Part shown: one piece after another, positions 30,522 to 39,739 of the stretch
Numbering within the stretch: position 1 is the first letter of the stretch
Layout of the letters: each line of letters starts with the position of its first letter
Assembly (NCBI RefSeq): GCF_026810505.1
Contig: NZ_CP101750.1
Location: 6,381,501-6,445,500, forward strand
Direction: 5' to 3'
DNA length: 64,000 nucleotides
DNA from: Streptomyces sp. Je 1-369
GTDB lineage: Bacteria > Actinomycetota > Actinomycetes > Streptomycetales > Streptomycetaceae
Position numbers and translations under genes: made by a program
The notes under the pieces: model-generated
What the model was told of the DNA's origin: nothing
The model's database searches: none
The model's input: only the letters and a program-made list of their open reading frames with translations

Positions 30522-31464
30522 GGGAGGCCCCCAGCCTGGGGTTGAGCACGGATTCCACGGCGCGGCCGCACAGTGTGAACGCCAGCGCGACGACGGCGAT
30601 GGCGAGACCGGGTGGGGCGAGGTACCACCAGTGCCCCGCGCTGACCGCGCCCGCCTCGCGCGCGTCCTGCAGCAGCCCGCCCCAGGAGACGCTCGTCGGG
30701 TCGCCGAGGCCGAGGAACGCGAGCGTGGCCTCGGTGAGGATGGCGCCGGAGATGACGAGCGTGGTCTGCGCGAGGACGAGCGGCATGACGTTGGGCAGGA
30801 CGTGCCGGGCCATGATGTGGCCGTGGCCGCCGCCGAGTGCCTGCGCCCGCTCGATGTAGGGGCGGGACTCCACGGCGAGGGTCTGCGCCCTGACCAGGCG
30901 TGCCGTGGTCGGCCAGGTCGTCACGCCGATCGCCAGGATGATCGTCCAGACCGTGCCGGACATCACCGCGGCGAGCGCGATGGCGAGCACGAGCGTCGGC
31001 ATCACCAGGAACCAGTCGGTGACGCGCATGATCACGGTGGCGTACCAGCCCTTGAAGTGCCCCGCGGTGATGCCGACGAGCGTGCCGATGGCCACCGAGA
31101 GCACGGCGGCGAGCAGCCCCACGGTCAGCGACATGCGCGCGCCGTACACGAGCAGGCCCAGCAGGTCGCGCCCGAACTGGTCGGTCCCGAGCGGGAACTC
31201 CCCGCTCGGCGCCTCCATCGGATCGCCCGGCGCGCCGGTCACGCTCTGCGCGTCGGAGCCGACGAGCAGCGGGGCGAAGACCGCGGCGAGGCCGATCAGG
31301 ACGAGCACGGAGAGGCCGACGAGCCCGGCGCGGTGCGTGCGGTACTCGCGCCAGAAGCGCACCGCGGAGTGCCTGCGCCGCGTCCACGCGAGCGACCGCG
31401 CGCTCTTCGCGGTGGCCTTCGGAGCAATCGGTGTCGGGTCGGTCGGTGCGGATTCGGTCGTCAT
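30517..31464 (-). CDS. Peptide ABC transporter permease, OppC/DppC type
   Basis: A 315-residue inner-membrane permease of the binding-protein-dependent family. It has an N-terminal cytoplasmic tail, a first membrane helix (GLVGLSVLVLIGLAAVFAPL) and the loop FPLGTDQFGRDLLGLLVYGA. Further helices follow, with the EAA-type loop RAQALGGGHGHIMARHVLPN for contact with the ATPase. Its ATG is coupled to the upstream OppB-type stop with a 4-base overlap. It acts with the OppB-type protein to form the channel. Confidence 0.9.
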   Translation of the reverse strand: MTTESAPTDPTPIAPKATAKSARSLAWTRRRHSAVRFWREYRTHRAGLVGLSVLVLIGLAAVFAPLLVGSDAQSVTGAPGDPMEAPSGEFPLGTDQFGRDLLGLLVYGARMSLTVGLLAAVLSVAIGTLVGITAGHFKGWYATVIMRVTDWFLVMPTLVLAIALAAVMSGTVWTIILAIGVTTWPTTARLVRAQTLAVESRPYIERAQALGGGHGHIMARHVLPNVMPLVLAQTTLVISGAILTEATLAFLGLGDPTSVSWGGLLQDAREAGAVSAGHWWYLAPPGLAIAVVALAFTLCGRAVESVLNPRLGASR

Positions 31465-32555
31465 CGGCCCACCCGGGGATCGAGCAGCGGATAGATCACG
31501 TCGGCCAGGGTGTTCATCAGGATCACCGCGACGGAGAAGACGAAGAACAGCCCCTGCACCAGCGGCAGGTCGGGCACGCTCAGCGCCTGATAGAAGAGCC
31601 CGCCGAGCCCCGGCCAGGAGAACACGGTCTCGACGAGGATGGCGCCCGCCACGACCGTGCCGAGGTTGACGAACATCAGGGTGACGGTCGGCAGCATGGC
31701 ATTGGGCACGGCGTGCCGACGCCGTACGAGATCGTCCCGAAGCCCCTTCGCCCGCGCGGTCGTCAGATAGTCGCTGCCCATCTCGTCGAGCAGCGACGAC
31801 CGCATGACGAGCAGCGTCTGCGCGTACCCGACGGCGACCAGCGTGACGACGGGAAGCACCATGTGGTGCGCGACGTCGACGACGTACGCGAAGCCGGTCT
31901 CACCCCCGGACTCCAGACCGCCGGTCGGGAACATCCCGGGGATGGGCCCGATGCCCACGGAGAAGGTGATGATCAGCAACAGCCCCAGCCAGAATGACGG
32001 CACCGAGTACAACGTCAGGGCGAGCCCGGTGTTGAGGCGGTCGCCAAGCTTCCCGTTGCGCCAGGCGGTGCGCGTGCCGAGCCAGATGCCGATGATCGTG
32101 TAGAGGACGTACGCCGTTCCGGTGAGAAGGAGCGTCGCGGGCAGCGCCTCGGTGATCTTGTCCATCACGGGCGCGTGGAACTGGTACGACGTGCCGAAGT
32201 CGCCGGACAGGACGTTGCCGGTGTAGTCCCAGAATTGGGCCATGACCGACTTGTCGAGGCCGAACTCCTGACGCATCGCGGCGAGTTGCTCGGCGGAGAC
32301 CCGCTTGCCGCCCGTCATCTGCTTGACGGGGTCGCCGGGGATCAGCCGGAACAGGAAGAAGCTGGTGACGAGCACGGCGAACAGCGACACGACCGCGCCG
32401 CCGATCTTGCCCGCCACATAGAGGAGGTAGGCGCGGGTGTTGCGGTCCCGGGGCCCGCGGGCCGACGCCGCCCCGGCCACAGCCGGGTCGCCGTCGGCCC
32501 CGGGGCCCTTGGGGCCCTCGGTGTCGAGCAGTGCGGGATTGCTGTCAGCGGTCAT
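31461..32555 (-). CDS. Peptide ABC transporter permease, OppB/DppB type
   Basis: A 364-residue permease with about six membrane helices. It has FRLIPGDPVKQMTGG after the first helix, the family loop RSSLLDEMGSDYLTTARAKG (EAA loop) and the last helix region FVFSVAVILMNTLADVIYPL. The N terminus carries a 40-residue Gly/Ala/Pro-rich cytoplasmic extension. It starts 3 bases after the stop of the substrate-binding protein gene, so the operon runs in the order A-B-C-D-F. Confidence 0.9.
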   Translation of the reverse strand: MTADSNPALLDTEGPKGPGADGDPAVAGAASARGPRDRNTRAYLLYVAGKIGGAVVSLFAVLVTSFFLFRLIPGDPVKQMTGGKRVSAEQLAAMRQEFGLDKSVMAQFWDYTGNVLSGDFGTSYQFHAPVMDKITEALPATLLLTGTAYVLYTIIGIWLGTRTAWRNGKLGDRLNTGLALTLYSVPSFWLGLLLIITFSVGIGPIPGMFPTGGLESGGETGFAYVVDVAHHMVLPVVTLVAVGYAQTLLVMRSSLLDEMGSDYLTTARAKGLRDDLVRRRHAVPNAMLPTVTLMFVNLGTVVAGAILVETVFSWPGLGGLFYQALSVPDLPLVQGLFFVFSVAVILMNTLADVIYPLLDPRVGR

Positions 32556-32558
32556 GCG

Positions 32559-34484
32559 TTACTCGCGGTCCTCTGCGGTAGAACGGCGGCGCAGGGCGAA
32601 CAGGACTCCGCCGCCCACGAGCACCACCGCGGCAGCGGCGATACCGATGATGACACCGGTCGAGCTGCCGTCCTTGGAGGAACTCTTCCCATCCGCGGGC
32701 ACGGCCGACCACCAGCTCCAATATCCGTCCTGGCCGTAGATGTTGCCTGCGGCCGTCGGCATGGTGGTGATGGACTTGATCTGGTCGGTGCGGTAGGCCT
32801 CGACGGCGTTCGGATACGCGAGGACGTTCATGTACCCGGAGTCGTACAGCCACGACTCCATCTGCTTCACGATGTCGGCACGCTTGCCCTCGTCGTACTC
32901 GGCGAGCTGCTTGTCGTACAGGCTGTCGAACTTCTTGTCGCAGATGAAGTTGTCCGTGGCGGCGCTCTCCTTGGCCTTCACCGGCAGCGCGGCGCAGGTG
33001 TGGATGCCGAGGACGAAGTCGGGGTCGGGGTTGACGGACCACCCGTCGAAGGCGAGGTCGTACTCACCCGCGTACCAGGGCACGGACACGTCATCGAGGC
33101 AATTCACCTTGAGCCCGATCCCGAGCTCCCCCCACCACTCCTTCAGATACTTCCCGACGGCCTTGTCGTTGGGGTCGGTGGCGTGACACAGGATGCGGAA
33201 GTCAAGAGGCTTCCCGTCCTTCCCGACCCGCTTGCCGCTGCTGTTCTCCTTGTATCCGGCCTCGTCGAGGAGTTGTGCGGCCTTCTTCGGGTCGTACTTC
33301 AGCTCTTGGTCGGCGGACGGTTTCCAGGCGTACTCGGAGAAGCGCGGCGGAATGTATCCGGCCCCCTCGACGGCATGCCCCTGGAAGACCTTCTCCACGA
33401 GCGCCGCACGGTCGACGGAGAGGAAGAGTGCCTGCCGCACCTTCTTGTCGAGCAGCGCGGGATGCCCGTCGCCGAACTTCTTGCCGTCGAGGGTCTTGGC
33501 GCCCGGGTTGGTGGCGAGGGCGAAGAACCGGCGCCCCGGCCCCTCATTGACCTTGATGTTGTCCTCGTTCTTCAAGGACTCGGCCTGCGCGGGCGTGAGC
33601 GCGGGCTGCCCGGCCACGAACGACACCTCGCCCTTCCGGAGGGCGGAGACGGCGGCGTCCTGGTCCTTGTACGTCTTGAAGACCAGTTCGTCGAACTTGG
33701 GCGAACCGCGCCAGAAGTCCTTGTTGGCCTTCAGTCGTACGTACTGGTCGACCTTGTAGTCCGTCAGGGTGAACGGTCCGTTGCCGACGACGGGGAAGTC
33801 CTTGTCGTTGTTGAACTTCGAGATGTCCTCGACCTTCTCCCATACGTGCTTGGGAACGATCGGCACGTCGAGGGCGGCCATCGTGGCCTGCGGCTTCTTC
33901 AGCTCGATGACCAGCTTGGTCGCGCTCGGCGCGGTCACCTTCTTGAAGTTGGTGACGAAGTTCGAGTTCGCGGTAGCGGTGCCTTCCTTGGACATCACCT
34001 TGTTGAACGTCCACGCCGCGTCCTCGGCGGTCGCCTTCTTCCCGTCCGACCACTTGGAGTCGCCCCGGATGGTGTACGTCCAGGTCAGCTTGTCGTCGGA
34101 GGACTCCCACTCGGTGGCGAACCCCGGGATCGCCTTGTTGTCCTTGGCGTCGTAGTTCGTCAGGTACTCGTACGTCAGCCGGTGGATGCTGGTGCTGAGC
34201 AGCCGCTGGGCGAGGAACGGACTGAGCGAGTCGACGCTCTGCGCCACGGCGACGGTGAGCACCTGCTTCCCGCCGTCGTCCTTGGCCTGTGCGAGCTGCG
34301 GCGCCGGATTGAGTGGCGTGGCGAGACCGGCCGTCAGAGTGAACGCGGCGACGCCACCGGCGAGGGTGAGTGTGAGGCGGCGGTGGGGGTGGGAGCGGGC
34401 GTGGGGGTGGTGCCGGGGGTGGTGCCGGGGCGTTGCTCTCCGCTGGGGTGCTGCTGATCTGCCGTGCTGATCCTGTGTGTCCAT
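32559..34484 (-). CDS. Membrane-anchored peptide-binding protein, SBP family 5
   Basis: Captures peptides outside the cell for the importer. An unusual Arg/His-rich N terminus (PRHHPRHHPHARSHPHRR) precedes a hydrophobic signal segment. The family-5 body follows, with LNPAPQLAQ near the mature start, AEDAAWTFNKVMS and GRRFFALATNPG. Instead of a lipobox Cys it ends in a membrane helix (GVIIGIAAAAVVLVGGGVLF) followed by RRRSTAEDRE, so it is held by its C terminus. The ATG at 34484 with GAGGT upstream was chosen over an ATG at 34505. Length is 641. Confidence 0.88.
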   Translation of the reverse strand: MDTQDQHGRSAAPQRRATPRHHPRHHPHARSHPHRRLTLTLAGGVAAFTLTAGLATPLNPAPQLAQAKDDGGKQVLTVAVAQSVDSLSPFLAQRLLSTSIHRLTYEYLTNYDAKDNKAIPGFATEWESSDDKLTWTYTIRGDSKWSDGKKATAEDAAWTFNKVMSKEGTATANSNFVTNFKKVTAPSATKLVIELKKPQATMAALDVPIVPKHVWEKVEDISKFNNDKDFPVVGNGPFTLTDYKVDQYVRLKANKDFWRGSPKFDELVFKTYKDQDAAVSALRKGEVSFVAGQPALTPAQAESLKNEDNIKVNEGPGRRFFALATNPGAKTLDGKKFGDGHPALLDKKVRQALFLSVDRAALVEKVFQGHAVEGAGYIPPRFSEYAWKPSADQELKYDPKKAAQLLDEAGYKENSSGKRVGKDGKPLDFRILCHATDPNDKAVGKYLKEWWGELGIGLKVNCLDDVSVPWYAGEYDLAFDGWSVNPDPDFVLGIHTCAALPVKAKESAATDNFICDKKFDSLYDKQLAEYDEGKRADIVKQMESWLYDSGYMNVLAYPNAVEAYRTDQIKSITTMPTAAGNIYGQDGYWSWWSAVPADGKSSSKDGSSTGVIIGIAAAAVVLVGGGVLFALRRRSTAEDRE

Positions 34485-34920
34485 GGGTCGGTGACCTCGC
34501 GTCATCGCTCGCGCAGGGATGGCTGGTTGCACATTGTTCGATCAAGAAACGTCAGCTGGTTGCTGTGTGTTTACCAGCGCCGGTCTGCGCGCGTCAACGG
34601 CGTGTGCACCCCATGTGGCCTGCGGAAATAACGAGTTGACCGGTATGGCGCACACATTGGTCGAGACCACTGACGCGCGCCTGGTGAGGGGGTGGCGCCA
34701 GGGGAAGGGGGGACGTGACCTGGTGGTCCGTCCGGGGGGCCACTGCTGTGGGCAGGCGCTCCGCGCGGCGGAACGGGTGGGCATGGCTGCCAGTGCCGGG
34801 ATGGCGTACGGGGGCGTACACGGCGGTGGGCCCGCACCGGGGAACGGTGCGGGCCCACTGATGAATCGGCTGTGACTGTGACTGTGACCGTGCCTGCGAC
34901 GGCGACGGCGACTGCTGTCG
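34485..34920. other. Gene-free spacer between the opp operon and the ESX locus
   Basis: The 436 bases between the oppA-type start and the end of the EspI-like gene must hold the opp promoter, since the operon reads leftward from here. No convincing -35/-10 pair was found. The only clear structure is the hairpin at 34826-34858. An AT-richer patch lies near 34530-34660. Confidence 0.6.
34826..34858. terminator. Terminator downstream of the EspI-like gene
   Basis: A perfect 14-base stem, GTGGGCCCGCACCG with CGGTGCGGGCCCAC, and a 5-base loop (GGGAA). It lies about 60 bases beyond the stop of the minus-strand EspI-like gene. Confidence 0.82.
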
Positions 34921-37900
34921 CTACTGCTGCGGAGGCGGCGGCTGCTGGAAGGGTGCGCCGGGCTGGGCGGGCGGGGGAGCTTGCTGTGCCTGCTGCGGCG
35001 GCTGGGGTTGCTGTGGCGGCTGTGTCTGCTGGGGTTGCTGAGGCTGCCATCCCTGCGGGGCGCCCGGCTGCTGCGGGTAGGGCTGTTGCTGCCCGGGCTG
35101 GGGCTGGGGCTGGGGCTGGTGCGGGGGCTGGGGCTGCTGGGGTGCGTACGGCTGAGGTTGCTGGGGAGCGTACGGCTGCGCCTGCGGTTGCTGCGCCTGC
35201 GGTTGCTGTGCCTGCTGGCCCGGCATCGGCGGAGCCAGATGCGGGGGCGGATTCCCGTCCGACGTCCACAGCCCCTGCTGCTGCTGGGCCCGTACGAAGT
35301 CCTCCGCGACCATCGCGGAGAGGTTGAAGTACGCCTCCCGCACCTTGGGCCGCATCATGTCGAGATCGACCTCGGCACCGGCGGCGAGATGCTCGTCGAA
35401 GGGGATGACGACGACGCCCCGGCACCGCGTCTCGAAGTGCGACACGATGTCGTCGACCTTGATCATCTTGCCGGTCTCGCGCACACCGGAGATGACGGTG
35501 ATGGACCGCGAGACGAGATCGGCGTACCCGTGCGCGGAGAGCCAGTCCAGCGTCGTCGAGGCGCTGCTCGCCCCGTCCACGGACGGTGTGGAGATGATGA
35601 TCAGCTGATCGGCGAGGTCGAGCACGCCACGCATGGCGCTGTAGAGCAGCCCCGTACCGGAGTCGGTGAGGATGATCGGGTACTGCTTGCCGAGTACGTC
35701 GATCGCGCGCCGGTAGTCCTCGTCGTTGAACGTGGTCGACACGGCCGGGTCGACGTCGTTGGCGATGATCTCGAGCCCGGACGGCGCCTGCGAGGTGAAG
35801 CGCCGGATGTCCATGTACGAGTTGATGTACGGGATCGCCTGGACGAGGTCACGAATGGTGGCCCCGGTCTCGCGCCGCACGCGCCGGCCGAGCGTACCGG
35901 CGTCGGGGTTGGCGTCGATCGCGAGGATCTTGTCCTGCCGCTCGGTGGCGAGCGTGGAGCCCAGCGCGGTGGTGGTGGTCGTCTTGCCGACGCCGCCCTT
36001 GAGGCTGATGACGGCGATGCGGTAGCAGGAGAGAACCGGGGTCCGGATCAGCTCCAGCTTCCGCTGCCGCTCGGCCTCCTCCTTCTTGCCGCCCAGCTTG
36101 AACCGCGAACCGCCCGCGGGCCGACTGCTCTTGGCCTTCTGCTTGTTGTTCCGCAGCAGCCGGTCGGAGGACAGCTCGACGGCGGCGGTGTACCCGAGCG
36201 GAGCCCCGGGGTTCGTCCGCTCGCGCTGATCGTGCCGCACGGCTTGCGGCCAGGCGGCACCGGTACGGGGGTCGACGGGGCCTTGGGGCTGCTGGGGTGC
36301 TTGGGGCTGGGCGGGGGGCTGGGCGGGCGGGGGGGGGGCGGGGGCGGGGGGCGGGGGGGGGCGGGGGTGGGGATGCGGTTGGGCTTGCTGTTGAGGCGCA
36401 GGCGGCTGCTGGTTCGGAAGGGGCTGCGCGCCGGGGGCGGGCTGCTGCGGCTGGCCGGGGAAGGGCTGCGCGGGCTGTCCAGGCTGCACGGGGTGCTGCC
36501 CCTGCGGCGCGGGCGCCTGCGGGAACCCGTACCCGCTGCTGCTCTGGGCGGCGGGTTCAGGGGTGACCGGAGTGGCGGGGGCGGCGGGGGTGGGCGGAGC
36601 GGAGTTCTGCGGGGGAGGGGCGGGGGCGAAGGGTGCACCGGGTGCGGCGGGGGTCTGCGGGAAGCCGTAACCGCTCTGCGGGGCCTCGGGGGCGGCAGGC
36701 GCGGGGGCGGAGTTCTGCGCGGGCGGGTTCGGCGGCGCGACCGGCGCACCGGACGCGGCCTGCGGGAACCCGTAGCCGCTCAGCGGGGCCTCGGAGGCGG
36801 CGTTCGGCGCAGGCGGGTTCGGCGGCGTGACCGGCGCACCGGGCGCGGCCTGCGGGAACCCGTAGCTGCTCTGCGGTGCCGCAGGGGCGGGCGGAGCGGA
36901 GTTCTGGGCAGGCGGAGCGGGGGCGAAGGGCGCACCGGGTGCGGCGACTCCGGCTTGCGGGAACCCGTAACCGCTCTGCGGGGCCTCGGGGGCGGCAGGC
37001 GCGGGGGCGGAGTTCTGCGCGGGCGGGGTAGGGGCGGTCGGCGTAACGGGTGCGGCAGGCGCGGCCTGCGGGAACCCGTAACCACCCTGCTGCGGCTGCG
37101 GAGCGGCAGGCGCAGGCGCGGACGTAGGCCACGTACCCGGCGCGGGCTGCGGAGTCTGCGGCTGAACGGGCGCGGTGGGCGGAGCCTGAGGAGTCTGCGC
37201 CTGCGCGGGCCACTGCGGCGCGGCGGCCGGAGCCGCGGGCTGGAACGCGGGCGGCAGCGGAGGCAGCACGTCCTGAGGGGAGGGCGGCGGAGGCCAGGCG
37301 GAGGGCGCGGAGTCCTGTGCGGCGTCGACAGCACGGACGGAAGCGGACGCGCCGAGCTCCTCGGCTACGGACTCGGAGTCATCGTGAGCGTCAGTCCCAG
37401 CACGACCGCTCACCCCCGACTCGGTCTCCCGCTCCTGCTTCCCCTCACCGGGCTCACCGGACTCACCAGACTTAACGGCTACGTCGGACGCACCGGCCTC
37501 GTCCACGTCGGAGGAGATCACACCGGAGCGGTCGGCCTCGGCGGCCCGTTCCGCAGCGGCCCGCTCCTCGAACTCCCGCTTCAGGGCACGAGCGGAGAAC
37601 CGCATGGTGGCGCCACTCTCAAGATCGCCACTGCCAAGGCTCTCGGAGACGGGCTCGCCGACTGCACTGTCGGCGGAGGAGGACACGGACGCGTCCGCCC
37701 CCTGCCCGGCATCGTCACGACCCGCCTCGCGCTCCCCGCGCTCCCCGCGCTCTTCGCGCTCCTTGGCCTCAGCAAGGGCGTCGACGTCCTTCTTGGGCAC
37801 GACACCAGTCACATGCACGGAGGCCGCAGGCCCGGCGAGGGCCCCGCTCCAGTCGGAGGCGGCATCACTGGAAGAAACGGGCGGCATGGACGAAGGGGCG

Positions 37901-38538
37901 ACGGAAGGCGCAGCAGAGGCCGCAGCGCCCCTCTCTCCTGCCTCCTCCACAGCAACGTCATCCACAGCGACGTCATCCACAGCAACGTCATCCACGGAGC
38001 CCGAAGCACCCGAGACGGCGTCGGAAGCCGAAGCATCCGAAGCATCCGGAGCCGCAGGCTGAAACCCACTCCCCACGGGCAACTTGGGCACGACGCTCGG
38101 TACGCCCGCCGAAGGCGGCCCCAGCGGCAGCGGCGGAGGCGGCGGAGCGGCGAAGGAGGGCATGGCGGGAACACCCGGCGCAGCCGAAGCGGAGTCCCCC
38201 GAATCGGCCGCCGTCCCCGCAGCGGAAGCACCCGACGCAGAGGCGCCCGACGCGGCGGCATCCGACGCAGCAGCATCGGGCCCAGAGGCAACCGGCGCGG
38301 AAGCGGGCGGCTCCGGCGCAGGCGACGTAGAACCAGGCGACGTAGAACCAGGCGGCGTAGAAACGGGCGGCGCCGAAGGCGTCTCACCCGCGCTGCCCGA
38401 GGCGTTCTGCGTGTACCAGGCAGGCGGTGCGTAGTCGATGGTGAACTCGCCCGTCGTCTCGGCAGCGGACTCCGCGTCGGACTGATCATCGACGGGTGAG
38501 TCCCAGCCCCCGCGGATCTCGTCCCGATCGCTGTTCAC
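34921..38538 (-). CDS. EspI-like MinD/ParA-family ATPase of the ESX locus, long Pro-rich N terminus
   Basis: A 1205-residue ESX-associated protein. The first 400 residues are acidic and Ala/Ser/Val-rich, including [15 protein letters not shown] repeats. Residues about 450-780 are Pro/Ala/Gln-rich with six YGFPQ-containing repeats. The deviant Walker [12 protein letters not shown] (Lys852) opens a SIMIBI ATPase domain to about residue 1100 with [14 protein letters not shown] and LTDSGTGLL. The C-terminal 100 residues are Pro/Gln-rich. Mycobacterial EspI has the same plan and influences ESX-1 activity, so a regulatory or ATP-sensing role is likely. Runs of 10 and 9 G (plus strand) at 36329-36338 and 36353-36361 lie in the coding region. 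Confidence 0.82.
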   Translation of the reverse strand: MNSDRDEIRGGWDSPVDDQSDAESAAETTGEFTIDYAPPAWYTQNASGSAGETPSAPPVSTPPGSTSPGSTSPAPEPPASAPVASGPDAAASDAAASGASASGASAAGTAADSGDSASAAPGVPAMPSFAAPPPPPLPLGPPSAGVPSVVPKLPVGSGFQPAAPDASDASASDAVSGASGSVDDVAVDDVAVDDVAVEEAGERGAAASAAPSVAPSSMPPVSSSDAASDWSGALAGPAASVHVTGVVPKKDVDALAEAKEREERGERGEREAGRDDAGQGADASVSSSADSAVGEPVSESLGSGDLESGATMRFSARALKREFEERAAAERAAEADRSGVISSDVDEAGASDVAVKSGESGEPGEGKQERETESGVSGRAGTDAHDDSESVAEELGASASVRAVDAAQDSAPSAWPPPPSPQDVLPPLPPAFQPAAPAAAPQWPAQAQTPQAPPTAPVQPQTPQPAPGTWPTSAPAPAAPQPQQGGYGFPQAAPAAPVTPTAPTPPAQNSAPAPAAPEAPQSGYGFPQAGVAAPGAPFAPAPPAQNSAPPAPAAPQSSYGFPQAAPGAPVTPPNPPAPNAASEAPLSGYGFPQAASGAPVAPPNPPAQNSAPAPAAPEAPQSGYGFPQTPAAPGAPFAPAPPPQNSAPPTPAAPATPVTPEPAAQSSSGYGFPQAPAPQGQHPVQPGQPAQPFPGQPQQPAPGAQPLPNQQPPAPQQQAQPHPHPRPPPPPAPAPPPPAQPPAQPQAPQQPQGPVDPRTGAAWPQAVRHDQRERTNPGAPLGYTAAVELSSDRLLRNNKQKAKSSRPAGGSRFKLGGKKEEAERQRKLELIRTPVLSCYRIAVISLKGGVGKTTTTTALGSTLATERQDKILAIDANPDAGTLGRRVRRETGATIRDLVQAIPYINSYMDIRRFTSQAPSGLEIIANDVDPAVSTTFNDEDYRRAIDVLGKQYPIILTDSGTGLLYSAMRGVLDLADQLIIISTPSVDGASSASTTLDWLSAHGYADLVSRSITVISGVRETGKMIKVDDIVSHFETRCRGVVVIPFDEHLAAGAEVDLDMMRPKVREAYFNLSAMVAEDFVRAQQQQGLWTSDGNPPPHLAPPMPGQQAQQPQAQQPQAQPYAPQQPQPYAPQQPQPPHQPQPQPQPGQQQPYPQQPGAPQGWQPQQPQQTQPPQQPQPPQQAQQAPPPAQPGAPFQQPPPPQQ

Positions 38539-38619
38539 AATGCCTCCTGATGTGGTCGAGCACCCTCGTGCCGTGGTGGGGGGCGACCGTTCCTGTCGTC
38601 CGATCCGCCTGGCTCTCCC

Positions 38620-38647
38620 CGTAGAGGGACGCGCATGAACCGTTCAA
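38620..38647 (-). promoter_or_regulatory. Possible promoter of the EspI-like gene
   Basis: Minus-strand TTGAAC (38642-38647) and TCTACG (38620-38625) are separated by 16 bases, upstream of the ATG at 38538. The match to a vegetative promoter is partial. Confidence 0.3.
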
Positions 38648-38833
38648 GGGTTCTGGCGTCGCGCCCTGTCCCAGCCTAATCACCAAAACCACGAGCACGG
38701 CAGGGCAGTCCACCCCACCAATGCTGTCCATTGCGTCACGCCCCACGCAGGAGCGATCCACGTACATCAATCAGTGACGGACAAAACCCCCAACGCCCGA
38801 CACTCCACCCCGAATTACCGAGGCCCCGTCCGG

Positions 38834-39739
38834 TCAGTCCATCCGCCGGGCGGTACCCAACAATCCGGTCTCGGCATCCGTGGCCTGCGTCATCACGTAC
38901 TGCCGGTCCCGATCGGCGCACCACAGGGTCACACCGTCCGCCAGCGTCGGCAGCGACTCGACGTCGGCGCCCGGCAACCCGAGGTGCCGTCCGATCTGCA
39001 CCGCTTCGTCCGGCGACACCCGCTGCACGCCCACCAGCCGCGCCTGCCGCACGAGCCGAGGCGCGACGGGACTCAGATAGGGCAGCACCGTCAGCACGGA
39101 CTGCCACGGCGCGGAGGCGACCCGCCCCCGAGGCGGCCGCATCCCGCAGTCCCGCACCACGAGCACCGGACTCCCCGCGGACGCCCCCTGCGGCGGCACC
39201 CGCCCCACGTCGTGCACGGCCATCCCGCTCTGCCCGACCCCGAGCGCCTGCACCAGCTGCGCCCACGCCCCGGCCCGCCCGGTCTCCACAGCCACCCGCG
39301 CGCCGGTCGCGGCGGCCCGCAACGCGATGACCTGCGCCGTCCACAGGCCACCGATGAAGACCATGTCGTACGGGGTCGGCCGGTTGACGCCGAGCACGGC
39401 GGGCCTGCTCTCGGCGTCGACGCCTATGACCACGCCGTCGTCCCCGATGGGGAGGCCGAGTTCGGGCAACGACTCCAGAGGGAGCGCATGCCGGGGGTGC
39501 CGCGGCCCGATCAGGCCGAACCCCGAACGAATCCGCTGCCGAGCGCGAGCCGCCACCGAAGTCACCGGTTCCCCGGGACGCGCGGACCCTCCAGACGCAG
39601 GCACCCCGGACACGGGCACCCCCGACGCGGGCATCCCGGACGCGGGTACTCCAGACGCGGGCATCCCGGACGCGGACGCCGATACAGGCCCACCCCCACC
39701 CCCCGGCGCAAGCCCCGGCCCATACCCCGATGCGGTCAT
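38834..39739 (-). CDS. Conserved ESX-locus protein of unknown function
   Basis: A 301-residue protein lying between the eccE gene and the EspI-like gene. The first 50 residues are Gly/Pro-rich with PASGMPASGVP-type repeats. The rest is a soluble alpha/beta domain with GVDAESRPAVLGVNRPTPYD and LWTAQVIALRAAATGARVAV; I recognise no family or catalytic motif. Its ATG shares one base with the EccE stop (TGATG), so the two are coupled. Such a gene in this place is part of the Streptomyces ESX arrangement; a structural or regulatory role in the apparatus is an inference. Confidence 0.65.
   Translation of the reverse strand: MTASGYGPGLAPGGGGGPVSASASGMPASGVPASGMPASGVPVSGVPASGGSARPGEPVTSVAARARQRIRSGFGLIGPRHPRHALPLESLPELGLPIGDDGVVIGVDAESRPAVLGVNRPTPYDMVFIGGLWTAQVIALRAAATGARVAVETGRAGAWAQLVQALGVGQSGMAVHDVGRVPPQGASAGSPVLVVRDCGMRPPRGRVASAPWQSVLTVLPYLSPVAPRLVRQARLVGVQRVSPDEAVQIGRHLGLPGADVESLPTLADGVTLWCADRDRQYVMTQATDAETGLLGTARRMD

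Noticed and set aside
34981..38499. 1172-codon plus-strand open frame opposite the EspI-like gene
   Set aside because: It is an Arg/Leu/Gly-rich shadow; the ATPase motifs are on the minus strand.
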